A DNA stretch of 64,000 nt. Origin: Acanthaster planci (Eukaryota > Echinodermata > Asteroidea > Valvatida > Acanthasteridae). Shown here piece after piece: positions 53,910 through 64,000 of this stretch (within the stretch, counting starts at the first letter, position 1; every line of letters starts with the position of its first letter). Made by a program: the position numbers and the translations under genes. Under the pieces are notes generated by a model. The model did no database searches. It saw only the letters and a program-made list of their open reading frames with translations, and was not told the origin of the DNA. The DNA is taken from positions 1,953,781 to 2,017,780 of the forward strand of contig NW_019091384.1 of assembly GCF_001949145.1 (NCBI RefSeq), written 5' to 3'.

Positions 53910-56900
53910 AACTGCAAAGGAAAAAAAAACGACTCCTGGCTTCGCTTACTTCAACAAAGAAAAGCACCCGCCCCGTACTTCACTGATACATACTGGTATG
54001 TACCAAAGGTAAATAGCCTTATATCGCGCAAAATAATTGGCATAAATAATCTTATCTAAATTAATCTATGTCAGTGTTCTAACATTAAAATAGTAAAATT
54101 GGTGCAGTTTAAAAAAAGCATAATAATGAAATCATCTAAATCAGAAAAGTGTTACGAAGGGACTCTGTAACAAACATGACTTTCCCATATTTTTGTTGAT
54201 CTGGGTAGAAATACTGTGTCACAGACCTTCAGTTTGCAGCCGTTTGCAGAAAATTGTGCAGTCCGCTCGCGCGCACCAAGATGGGTTTGTGGTTCAGCCA
54301 AGAGGTCCGTCGGTCCAGTTTTTAAACCCTATAAAAGGTAGTGATCACAACAGTTTCGGGACCTGTTAATCTTCTGTATTTAACTATTGGCACAATTGTA
54401 AATGAAATGTCCAGACCTGGTGGTACCATCTGGTTGGCAGACTTGTGTTTGTACAATAACAATTGACAATAGGAAAGGATTTTGGTGGCTAGTGGATGTT
54501 TCATCGGAGAAACTTTCCACCTCCGACATTTTACAAAGTGTTACTGTTAATGTATAATCCGCACTTCATATCCATACGATTTGATCAACGCAATGCAGAT
54601 GTAGAAAAACACTCGATGGCACGTCTGAAGATGGCAGCATAAATTATAGCTTCATGCATTGAAAGTTGGTATTCAAAACATAATAAATGATCACTGTCAC
54701 AGTTTCCTGCATTGAAAGTTGGCATTCACATCATTATGAGCACCTCACCAAAGTGTTACAGAATCGGCGGTAAAAGCTGCCGACACGCGGTCGCTGTCGC
54801 TGTATTGTGGGTAGTCAGTTAGGCCTATGCTCCAGTGTTTGGCCTTGAAAAAATCACAATTATCCGTTTAGTACGCTCCTTGACATTCCATTCGTGACAA
54901 GCCGGGCACGTCTGACGATGAGATGGGAAGCCAACACGACTATCAAAAACAGAAGGAACCAACAGATTTATCACAGACGGAAGAAAAGATTTCAGAGGAC
55001 GTGGTTTTTATAAAGGAAATTTGCAACCCATAATGGCGGCATTTTATTTTCCGTTGCGAAATGAAACTTCCGTCCCATTGAGGTTCTTTTGAGAAATATG
55101 AAATTGAATTAATCGATTCAGATTATCTCTGAATGTCCTACCCAATGTCTCCATCTTCTCATTGACGCTACGATGCTACATCTAATCCTCGAGGGTCATT
55201 ATCCATTTGTTATCCTTGAAGATGCTTACGACCAATTTTATGTTGAGGCCACTCAACGATCTCGAGATCTTGTCTGCACAATGCTGTCATCCTAGGATAA
55301 AATAATATATGTCGGGATTTTAATGAGTCAGGTACCAGCACCTCCAGAACAGCTGCAATGTTGATGAAAATATACCTCTGTGTCATATATCAACCTAATT
55401 CTCATTTTTGTTGTGCTATTTTGAAGGGTATTTTGGTACATAATGTTGAGCATTTCCATAATAAAGAGTAATTTTGCGAGGAAGAATTCCGAAATGAGTA
55501 TTATTTTCTGCATCAAAAAAGGAAAACAGTTCCACATTTTGCTTCCTCGGATTTCCTTTTCTTTGGTGATTTATTCCCGCCCGCTTTTTTTAGTGATAAA
55601 GGTAATAATCTATAGTAGCCACCTTTCTCGTACTACATTTTTTTCAAGGGACAAGTTAAATTTTGGTCTCCCGATTTTCATAGAAAGCCATACAAAATGA
55701 ATATGTCTTCGCAATTCCCTGACATCAGTGCCTACATTGTCCAGGAAAACAGGGAACATTGTATCTGTTCAAATGCACGTAACCTAGCTGGCCTGACACC
55801 AAATAGCTTTCAGATAAAGCAGAGGTGTATAATGTGTGGATGCGTGTGTAAACAAGTCATCGCCTGGGCCCTTCAAAATGCATCTAAAATGAAACTGAAT
55901 TGTTAGTATTTATAAGCTGTGAGTGTATTGGTTTCCGTGTTCGTATTACAATTTATAAACCGGTTTACATCTGGGCATGGCGGCCTTCGGGATTCAAATA
56001 TTTCATCACATCGCTTAAAAAAGATGTTTAAACAGTGAAAGGTGTGCCATTATTCTTGGTTCCTCAATTATAATTATACGCATCACTGCGAGCAGAAACA
56101 CAAAACACTCTATGGAAGCCGTGCATACGGTGTCGTAGTCTTCTCTAATGATTTAAAAAGAAAATGGAGTAAAGCGGTTTTCATATGAAAATGTCCGCTT
56201 TAGATATTCTGTCAGTGTCCTATTTTTTTAAATATCTCCAGTCATTGACATATGCTACTTTTTTATTCCCTTGGCTAGGTTACATTGTTTCTACGTGCGA
56301 CCTTGATATTCAAAATATTATAAGCACCTTCCATAAAGGGTTCATTGCGTTTGTAAAAGAAATGAACAAGAAATACAAAACGGAATGATTGGAAATCTAC
56401 CACTTTCAAAATGCGGACGTACATTGACAATGAACATCCGATACACCGGCACAATTGTCTCGTCGCTTACCTTTGGAGCTTCCACCCACAATTTCGGGAT
56501 GTATCAAAAGAGTGCGTCCGCGCGCACACATCTACCTCCCCGAACCGGTGCTCATAGCAGGAATGATAAGCAATGCTACTTCATAAACATGATTGCAGAA
56601 CAGACTCCATTCAAGGCTCGATTCAACAATGAACGTCCTACTTAATAACAACCTGGACGGATACCCAATTTCAAAATTGCCTGAGGTGTTTACTGGAAAC
56701 AAATGAATCTGCTATGACAGCAATAACAATACCCCCTGCGTGTGTGTGCCTGATGAACCACAGCAGGGGTCTATCGTTGCATAGTGACGGAGGGAAGTAC
56801 ATGTACTAGGCCAAGGGTGGATTTTCCTTCGCGCATGTAACCACACGCCTGTTTGACTCGTGCGCACAGCGTGACCATACTGTGCATCTATTTCCTAGTA

Positions 56901-58140
56901 TGCCACATCTGTGCACTGGTAATCTCTGCGTATTTGGGGTTGCCTGTTACCGTCTATTTTGTCTGTTATATTTTCATTTTCATATTTTTTTATGTCTTTT
57001 TATTCAGATCTGCACATATTCGCCAATATAACATCCCTTCACTTCATTTACAGCTTTTAAATCACAGCTATTTAATATGTCATTTATTTTATCCGTGAAG
57101 TGGTTCAAATTCAGTGGACTGTACACGAAAGCAGTCTTTTATCTTTCCTTGACATGCATTTGCCCAGCTTTTGGATGAGCGAAGATCAGGGTGGCACTGA
57201 TTAGCTGGTATCATTTTGTCTCCACTGTACCATTCACTTAGACTGGGGAGGAAATCAGCGTCAAATATGCATTCAGTATTATATGCGTTCCCTGCGCAGA
57301 TCATCAGCGATAGCGGCTAGTCAGCCACGGTTTACACTGCACTGCCTGATCACGAGCCAAAGCGGTAACCAAACCAAACTCCACGTGACAAACCTTCCAA
57401 GAGCAGTTCACACAGAGGGCCTCCGGAGAACTTCTTTTGTGCCCCAGGTTTTCTGTGACAAAATGCAAGCTCCGGGCACTGCATGTGCAGCTTTCTTATG
57501 TATCTGTGTACAAAACTGGGGCAACGATGCATTGAACTACCCTCGGGGGGTTAGCCATTTGACCTGAGGCCAGTCTACCTGTTGAGATTCTACGGTTTGG
57601 CCTTTTGGGTCACCTAAAACTTGGAATATCAAGTTTCGGTACCGGATCTCGAGATTTGGTACGGTGCGTCCGACGGGACACGACTGAGTTGGTGGCAATT
57701 CAGCCGCACACCAGCGTGTTGTGTGCAGCAGTGCAACTTAACTAAGGCGATCCTTACACTCTCAGGATACTACACATAATTTAACCCTATTAAGACTGTT
57801 TTGTTTGCTTTTCATCTCTTCTCTTTTCATTTCTTTTCTTTTTTTTTTCTTTTCTTCTGTTGTCTTTTCTTTTTTTTTTCTTTTCGTCCATCCCCCATAG
57901 TTGCAGATATCGAACACATCGGACCGTTATTTCGCCGACATACTGTGCTTGTCCGACCGAGCTACCCCAAGACTTCACAGAGCCTCAATCATCTGTGCCA
58001 ATAGCCAAGGGACGGCACAAGCTGACCAAAATGGCTAAGTCAGCATAAATCAGAACACCGTCTTCCCTCTACCATAACATGTAGCAAATCCCACACCACA
58101 CACTGTTTAATCAATCCTTAGGCCTATGTACATTCACACC
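53910..58140. other. Intergenic DNA upstream of the 1227-codon gene
   Basis: The 5' untranslated exon of the 1227-codon gene is expected here but cannot be placed. Plus-strand open frames at 55.44-55.91, 56.19-56.65 and 57.28-57.57 kb show no recognisable domain. A pyrimidine tract lies at 57807-57885. Confidence 0.45.
57807..57885 (+). repeat. Pyrimidine (TTTTC) tract
   Basis: About 80 bases of mostly T with interspersed C, such as CTTTTCATTTCTTTTCTTTT, are interrupted only by single G or A bases. The open frames called across it are low-complexity artefacts. Confidence 0.85.
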
Positions 58141-58761
58141 CCATGGACGTGTATAATAAAATCTGGACTCGCAATGCCCTTAATCAGCTTATAGAGATCA
58201 CTGAATCCACTCGTGGCCATTTTACCGAGCCGAATACAAAGCTGTCCTGGCGATGCCCACCTTTGTTCTTCCTGACGTCAATAGAAGGAAGCCAACCCTT
58301 GCATTTGTATTCGGCTCGGTAAAATGGCCGCTGGTTTGCTTCTTTTTCATACAAAGGCGTTGCAAGTCCAGGTTTTTTATATACGTCCGTGTCACACCCA
58401 CGTTCAGGGAGTGCCAAGGGTGCACTCTCGTGCACGCCCTGCATTCGAGGTGGGCCAGGGCTAACACAAAGGTGAACTAAGTTAATAAATACAAAACTAC
58501 AATGGTCAACAGCAATCATGGTCCTGCCAGGGAAAAGACTAAAAAAATGTGGTTACTCTGAAGCCAACCAGGGCCATTTTACCGAGCCGAATACAAATGT
58601 GCGGGATGGCTCGCTTCTATTGACGCCAAGGAGAATAAAGGCGGGCATTGCCGGGGCAAGCTTTGTATTCGGCTCAGTAAAATGGCCGCGAGTGGATTCA
58701 ATGATCTCTATAAGCTGATTAAAGGCATTGCGAGTCCAGATTTTTTAATATACGTCCGTGG
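58141..58761. mobile_element. Nested foldback element
   Basis: Outer arms 58141-58297 and 58602-58761 pair closely, for example ATCTGGACTCGCAATGCCCT with AAGGCATTGCGAGTCCAGAT. Inside each arm the word GGCCATTTTACCGAGCCGAA is repeated inverted. It occurs at about 58216 and 58573 forward, and at about 58306 and 58661 as its complement. Each arm is therefore itself a palindrome. The central 200 bases also carry a second copy of the ATATACGTCCGTG terminus near 58379. No transposase frame is seen. Confidence 0.82.
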
Positions 58762-60756
58762 CCGGTGTAACGGTCTTACCTATCCGGCATGCTCGGAATT
58801 CCGGTCATTAACCGAACACTGCCGAGCGACCCGAACGTATGTGCAGTAAGTCCCGCTTTGTGCACTTTTATGGTGTGCTGAGTTCCTACCAACCTCGACT
58901 ATATGGCTGCCGCGGCGTGCGCCTTCGATTTAAGATTGCTCAAGGCATGTTGAGAACCATGTGCCAGCGTATAGCGCTGCAAGAGCGTACCAATGAGAAC
59001 GAGCGCATGTACTTGATGTACAGACCGTGGTTACTTATGGCTCGAAGCAACGTACATGTATAATCATGATGCACCACTCAGAGATCTCTGGCTCAAAGGC
59101 GGCAAAGTCAAAGTATTTCCCTGATCTCCCAGTCTCATCTACATAATATTTCTCCGTACGCCCAATTAAGCCACCGCACTTGCCAAATGCAGGACCACAG
59201 CGTACGCACGTACAGTACACAACCGGAAAAATCAGCACGCCGGATAAGTGAGACCGTTACAACGGGTTATTTTGACCCCTCTCACAGCCAGGGGAGGGGG
59301 GCAGATTACGCCCCACTCCCAGAACTCGGCTGTGCAAAGCCTGATGTTTTAAATGTCGTTTGCGCGTATAAACACCCCTTATCATTACAAAATAATGTGA
59401 AGCTTGAACTCAGTCACACATTTGGTTTTGTTGTTATGGTCATTTGAAGTTCAAGGCTTCATGTGCGTCAGTACGCGTGCATTGAAAGAGATATGTTGCA
59501 TTATACGCGCAAGTAGGAGCGTGACTTACCGTTATTAACATGGTTAACTACGTAATTAAGCTCTATACATAGTATTTTCTTGGTTTTATGTCTTCCTTTT
59601 ATCAATATTTTGTCAAATAAATACAATTCAAAGGATCTCCCAACCTCCCCAAAAAATAACAATAACCAACACAAAGGCGGGGGGGGTGCTCTGTGTCCCA
59701 TAGTTTGCTTCGTATGCTTACTAGCCCTTGATTACTTCAGGACCTCCTGGTGGGCCAGTCAGTATTTTTCTATGACATCACGCAACCTAAGACTATCGCC
59801 TATTTTTATCATCATATTTCATCTTGCTGTGCAATAATTTCACAGAAAAGGTCAATGTGTACCATATTTTCTGACCCTATGATATTTCATATTCATGTTC
59901 ATCCCGTACAAAAGGTCTCACTAGACTGTCTGACCCTATGCTATTCTTATTCATCCCTAGGTCATCTTGAGCCATATTTTTTCACCCCTGTACGCCATTC
60001 CTATTCATATCAATATCATATTATTACGCTTATGAATATTCAGGTGACCTTTTGCTATTTTGTACCAAAGGTCAAAGTGTACCAGACTGACCTTTCCCCA
60101 CTACTAATGAGGCGTTATATTTTTCCTTGAAAAATCAAATTACTCAAATCAAGGAAAAACCTTGCAATTTTTCGGCTTTTATCTTTATTCCATCTTTTAA
60201 TTATGAAAATGTACTGCAATTAATTTGATTCTAGTCCCATCTTTAATTTTTCATTAATTAATTATGTATCTTTATTGTCTTCTTAATTTTAATCTATAAT
60301 TGTGTCTTTTGATGGAACATTTTAAAGTGAATTGCCAATCTGCTTTTTATAATGTGGACAAAATTCAATGGAGTTGAATTGAACTAAATGAATTGTAAGC
60401 AACTAGTGATAGCAGGTTGTGGACTCTCCCCTGGATTAGATTTCAGCTAAACAGAAGATGCTTCTCGTGAGGGCGTGATAAGCTTAACAGCGACGTGCAG
60501 TGTGTTCTTCCATTCACAAATACATGTATCTCACCAGCCATTGCTACATATGGGCCTACTTTTCACACTGTACAGGGACCTGCAAAGGCACATGCAACTG
60601 CGAGCAATGCTCGACTTCAAAAATTCTGCTGAGCAAATTCTTAAGAAACTTGCAAGTGTGATATATTTTCCATTTCAGCGATAAAAAGAATTCGAAAGTG
60701 GAATCTCCGGCACGCGTATTTCAACAACTTACTTGGCAGTAATCGCTGCTACATCT
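58762..60756. other. Gene-poor DNA with diffuse short repeats
   Basis: No gene is supportable. Around 59.83-60.12 kb short words recur (CATATTTTTTCACCCCTGTA-like, TATTCATATTCATG, AGGTCAAAGTGTACCA). This suggests an old degenerate repeat, but no clean unit can be defined. Confidence 0.4.
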
Positions 60757-61275
60757 GACGCGGACTTTATGAGTGCATTTGCATATGTATGGTCTTGAAT
60801 ACATTTTGGATCGTAAAATTTAACGATTGTTATGGTGCTCACATACACTTCTTGCACAGAAGCATTTTACTGTGCATGATATTTGCATTTGGCATTGTTA
60901 ATTCATACGCAAAACAGATACATGGAGTCAGACATTCATTTTATGGGCGCATTTGTACATGTATGGCCTTGCATGGATTCTAAATAGGGCATTTTCATGA
61001 TCGTATGGTGATTGCATGCACTAATTGCATGGAAGCATTTATTGTGCATAGTGTTTGCATTTGACATTGTTAATTTTTCTTAAAGTACTAGTACATAAGA
61101 CTCGGACTTTATGGGTGTATTTGAATATGCATGGTCTTGCATGCATTTTGAATCATGAATTTTTCATGATCGTATGGTAACCACATACACTAATTGTATG
61201 GAAGCATTTTATTGTGTATTAATTGCATTTGGCAATTTTAATTCATGTGAAGGTACTGGTAGGCCTACATTCATA
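60757..61275 (+). repeat. Diverged ~170-bp tandem repeat, three units
   Basis: Units begin near 60761, 60931 and 61101. Each carries, in order, a TTTATGxGxGxATTT start, ATGTATGGTCTTGxATxCATT, a CGTATGGTxxxxACATxCACT block, GAAGCATTTTATTGTG and TTGCATTTGGCATTGTTAAT. The units differ by roughly a fifth of positions. The regular period suggests satellite-like origin. Confidence 0.8.
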
Positions 61276-64000
61276 TGAAAGTACTGGTGCGCGAGTACCT
61301 GGCCAACTATTACAAGATGTACTTGGGGATGTTGAAAAGAAAATATCCACTTTACTGGAAGGCGCTTTTATAAAATAAAGAGTCGTTCAGTCGGATCGGA
61401 GATTTTGACGTGGAGTAACATTATCACATAGTACGGTGCTGCGCCCAGGGTGGCGCTCGTAATCGACGAGATATGAGAAACACTGCGCCACAATGTACGG
61501 CTACAGAGACAGAGAAGAATGGAGCGAAATCTTATAAAAAGAGTAAAGTCATCTGTCTTGAAAACCAGTCCTCCAAAATGCATTCATATTCGTCATTTTC
61601 AGTAGCTGTAGAAAGTCCTTGATTTGTAATATGCGAAGGAATCTCAACGTGATTAAATTCGTTCGGATGTTAATAAATAAATACTTTGGGAAGAAACTCT
61701 AAAAAGTCGATGAAACTGAGTTTGATGGGGATGGGTTCGGTTCGCTTCGTTTCGTTTTGTTTTGGTTTGGTTTTCAGAAAAATCTATCACGCATGAATCA
61801 TTCAATCAATCATTTAGGTCGTAATTTCGCAAGATTGATTGATTATGGTGTGTAATATTCACTGCAAATTACATTCCACTCACTTGTTACATGATTGAGT
61901 AACTGCTTTTGTGAAAAGAAAAACGAGAAAAACAGCGCACCATTTTCAACGCTTAAGTTGAAGGTCTTGTAGTGTATCTTGCGTAAAATCTATGGATTGT
62001 AGGTCGTTCGCAGTACAAGCGAACATCGTCCGCGGGGTCAGGGTGGGAAACGAACATGACGGGTTCTCGTTCCCTTAAAAAAGAGCAGTTTTCAACGGCT
62101 ACGAGTAATAAATTTACCTTGGAATAATGCGCCTCCTCGACAATGTAGCATTGCGGATTCATTGGAAAACTTCATCTAGGAACACAGCAGTCGACTCGTG
62201 TCCGTAACATAGGCCTATTATATGATTATGCACGCGCACGATCGTGTTTATAACGGCAGTTTGATGTCAGTTCACACGTCGATGAAAGTGTAAAACAACG
62301 TTCACAGTTGAATCATTACTAATTATCACTTAAAAAGAATTCTGTCTTTAAGCAAGGGAGGATTAACGTGTGGAAATTGTACTTTTTGTTGACAAAATCA
62401 TTGTGCTCGGAAACAGCCGCCTTATTGGATCATAGAATTATTATAGGGGTGATTTTGAATTCACAAAATTTTCCGTTAAAAAACCTTCCCTTAAATAAAA
62501 TTCAACTTCATGTGGATCCAATTTACTTTGTACTTTACGCTTAACACTCAGGTTTCTATAATTTCAGTTCACAGTGTTTTTGGAGAAAGAATGTTGGTAT
62601 ATTTTTAGCTACTTTTAGGTTTATCCGTTCATTAATGGAGACTCCCACAACATCTGCAAACACTACAAATAAGAAATTTGGCACCTGTTAAAGCATGTGT
62701 TGTGCGAAGTGAAGTTAACTCTATTATGTTGGTCGGCCGACCATCGTAATAATAGAGAACAAAATCTTTGTTTTTCTCGAAAACTAAGCATTCTGGGTGG
62801 AAATATTTAACAGACAGAGTGAGACTGTTGTGTACTTTCTTTCAAGTAAGATATTTCAGGATTAAACGGAAATCCGATTTTTGGTAATTTACCAATGGTG
62901 TACACCACCTTTAAGTGCTTCGTGAATAAAATCACAATCAATGTCTCCACTGTTTACGTACGGTTGGAGTGCTAGCCCCCGGAACATGAGGGTGACAGAC
63001 CAGTAGGCCTATTTGTATAACGGTAAAAATGATTAATGGAAAGTCTGGAACTCGCAATACAAACATAACCTTAACTCTACTGTTTAGCCATACAGTTGGA
63101 GTGTTAACCCGCTGAACACGAGGGTGCTATATAGAAAAGTATTTATACCTGACTTCTTCTGGTACACTGATTATATGAAGTTGCCCATAAACATAACAAT
63201 TTGAATTCCCCAGACTAAAGACACTGTTTCTATACCTTAATTGCGATTTGGGGCAAGCTTTGGCATAGCCACCACCATCTCTGGAATGGACTGGTTCTTT
63301 GTGCCCTCCTTATACATTGAGAACAGTGAATTGTTGCAAGCCGTCTCTTATGAAAAGTTTGCCCATGATCACGGAAGTATAGCAACAGTGACTGTAGTGT
63401 GGAGAATTGTAATTGTTATGTTCATGTGAATTTAAAGAACTCGGAGTACCAGATTTTATTTAAATTCAACTTGCAAGAAGCTTAATAATTAAGATGTAAT
63501 TACATGTAAAAACTTTAACTTACATGCATTCCTAACCTCTATAACTGTAGCACTGATTATATTCAAATCTGGAGTTCTTTGAGGTAGGTAGTGGTGGTCC
63601 GCTTTCAAACACTATCCCAAACTTTTCCCATACAGGATTGCATTAAAGAAATGCACACGGCCAGCTGACTAACGGATAGGGAGGATAGAGTGCTACAGGG
63701 GAAACAACAATGTTGACTGGATTGTCAGCCAAACCGAAGTAAAGATTTCTCGCCCCACTTACCGTACCGTGGTGTCTGAGATTCATGACCAACACTGCAA
63801 TTGGTTAGGAGATTGACTAAGGAGTTGCTCGGTAGTATCTCCTCCAATGAGATGAAGACGGTTTACTACTGTAGGGATCTGGGAATTCCCCATTTAATTT
63901 AGCGAATTGTGTGATCTTTGAACCTTGTGCACGTCGTCAAGGCGTGATTGGCCCACGTGGGTGCACAGAATGTTCAGTTCAAGTATTTTCTGTAAGTCTT
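61276..64000. other. No gene recognised at the right end
   Basis: Open frames are short. The minus-strand frames at 61368-61583 and 61953-62162 show no recognisable domain. I see no RNA gene or mobile element here. Confidence 0.45.

Noticed and set aside
57801-58004. 67-codon plus-strand frame rich in Phe
   Set aside because: It is a translation of the TTTTC tract.

Overview
The window is animal nuclear DNA. The evidence is spliced genes with GT-AG introns, a 5-exon RABAC1 gene, a tRNA-derived SINE, a 5'-truncated LINE, foldback DNA elements and two runs of N. The AT-rich intergenic DNA, frequent ACATGTAC/AGGCCTA words and a family of UDP-galactopyranose mutase (UGM)-like genes, which vertebrates lack, suggest a marine invertebrate deuterostome such as an echinoderm, hemichordate or amphioxus. 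The species cannot be fixed from sequence alone.

The left 37 kb is a head-to-tail array on the minus strand. It holds four intact two-exon genes (copy 1, 2688-6505; copy 2, 10147-14959; copy 3, 17963-27298; copy 4, 30382-35544) and one truncated pseudogene (36692-37403). Each gene has a small first exon encoding a basic cytosolic tail and one transmembrane helix. A phase-1 intron follows, then one very large exon encoding a eukaryotic-type UGM flavoprotein domain joined to a C-terminal DUF3431 domain. Joining the exons gives exact open frames of 790, 782, 774 and 755 residues. The predicted products are type II membrane proteins with a lumenal UGM-DUF3431 enzyme, probably in the Golgi. Copy 2 keeps essentially all recalled UGM active-site residues. 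Copies 3 and 4 have changed several of them, including the essential arginine. Copy 1 has changed two others.

Copies 3 and 4 lie in a large segmental duplication (about 18.0-29.4 kb against 30.4-36.6 kb). Comparing the two shows a LINE inserted only in copy 3, a foldback element inserted only in copy 4, and a block of about 4.9 kb present only in the copy 3 intron. That block holds a minisatellite with an assembly gap, a foldback element and fragments of another protein-coding gene. NRF1-like palindromes sit at nearly the same distance upstream of copies 2, 3 and 4.

The middle (37.4-50.2 kb) has a TTAA-flanked foldback element, a complete RABAC1/PRAF1 gene (prenylated Rab acceptor, 187 aa, minus strand, 41331-45944), a SINE in its first intron and a possible MITE. 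At 50226-53909 there is a 1227-codon uninterrupted minus-strand reading frame with TPR-like helical repeats and a probable C-terminal beta-propeller; I do not recognise its family. The right end (53.9-64 kb) shows no convincing gene. It holds a nested foldback element, a pyrimidine tract and three units of a roughly 170-bp tandem repeat.
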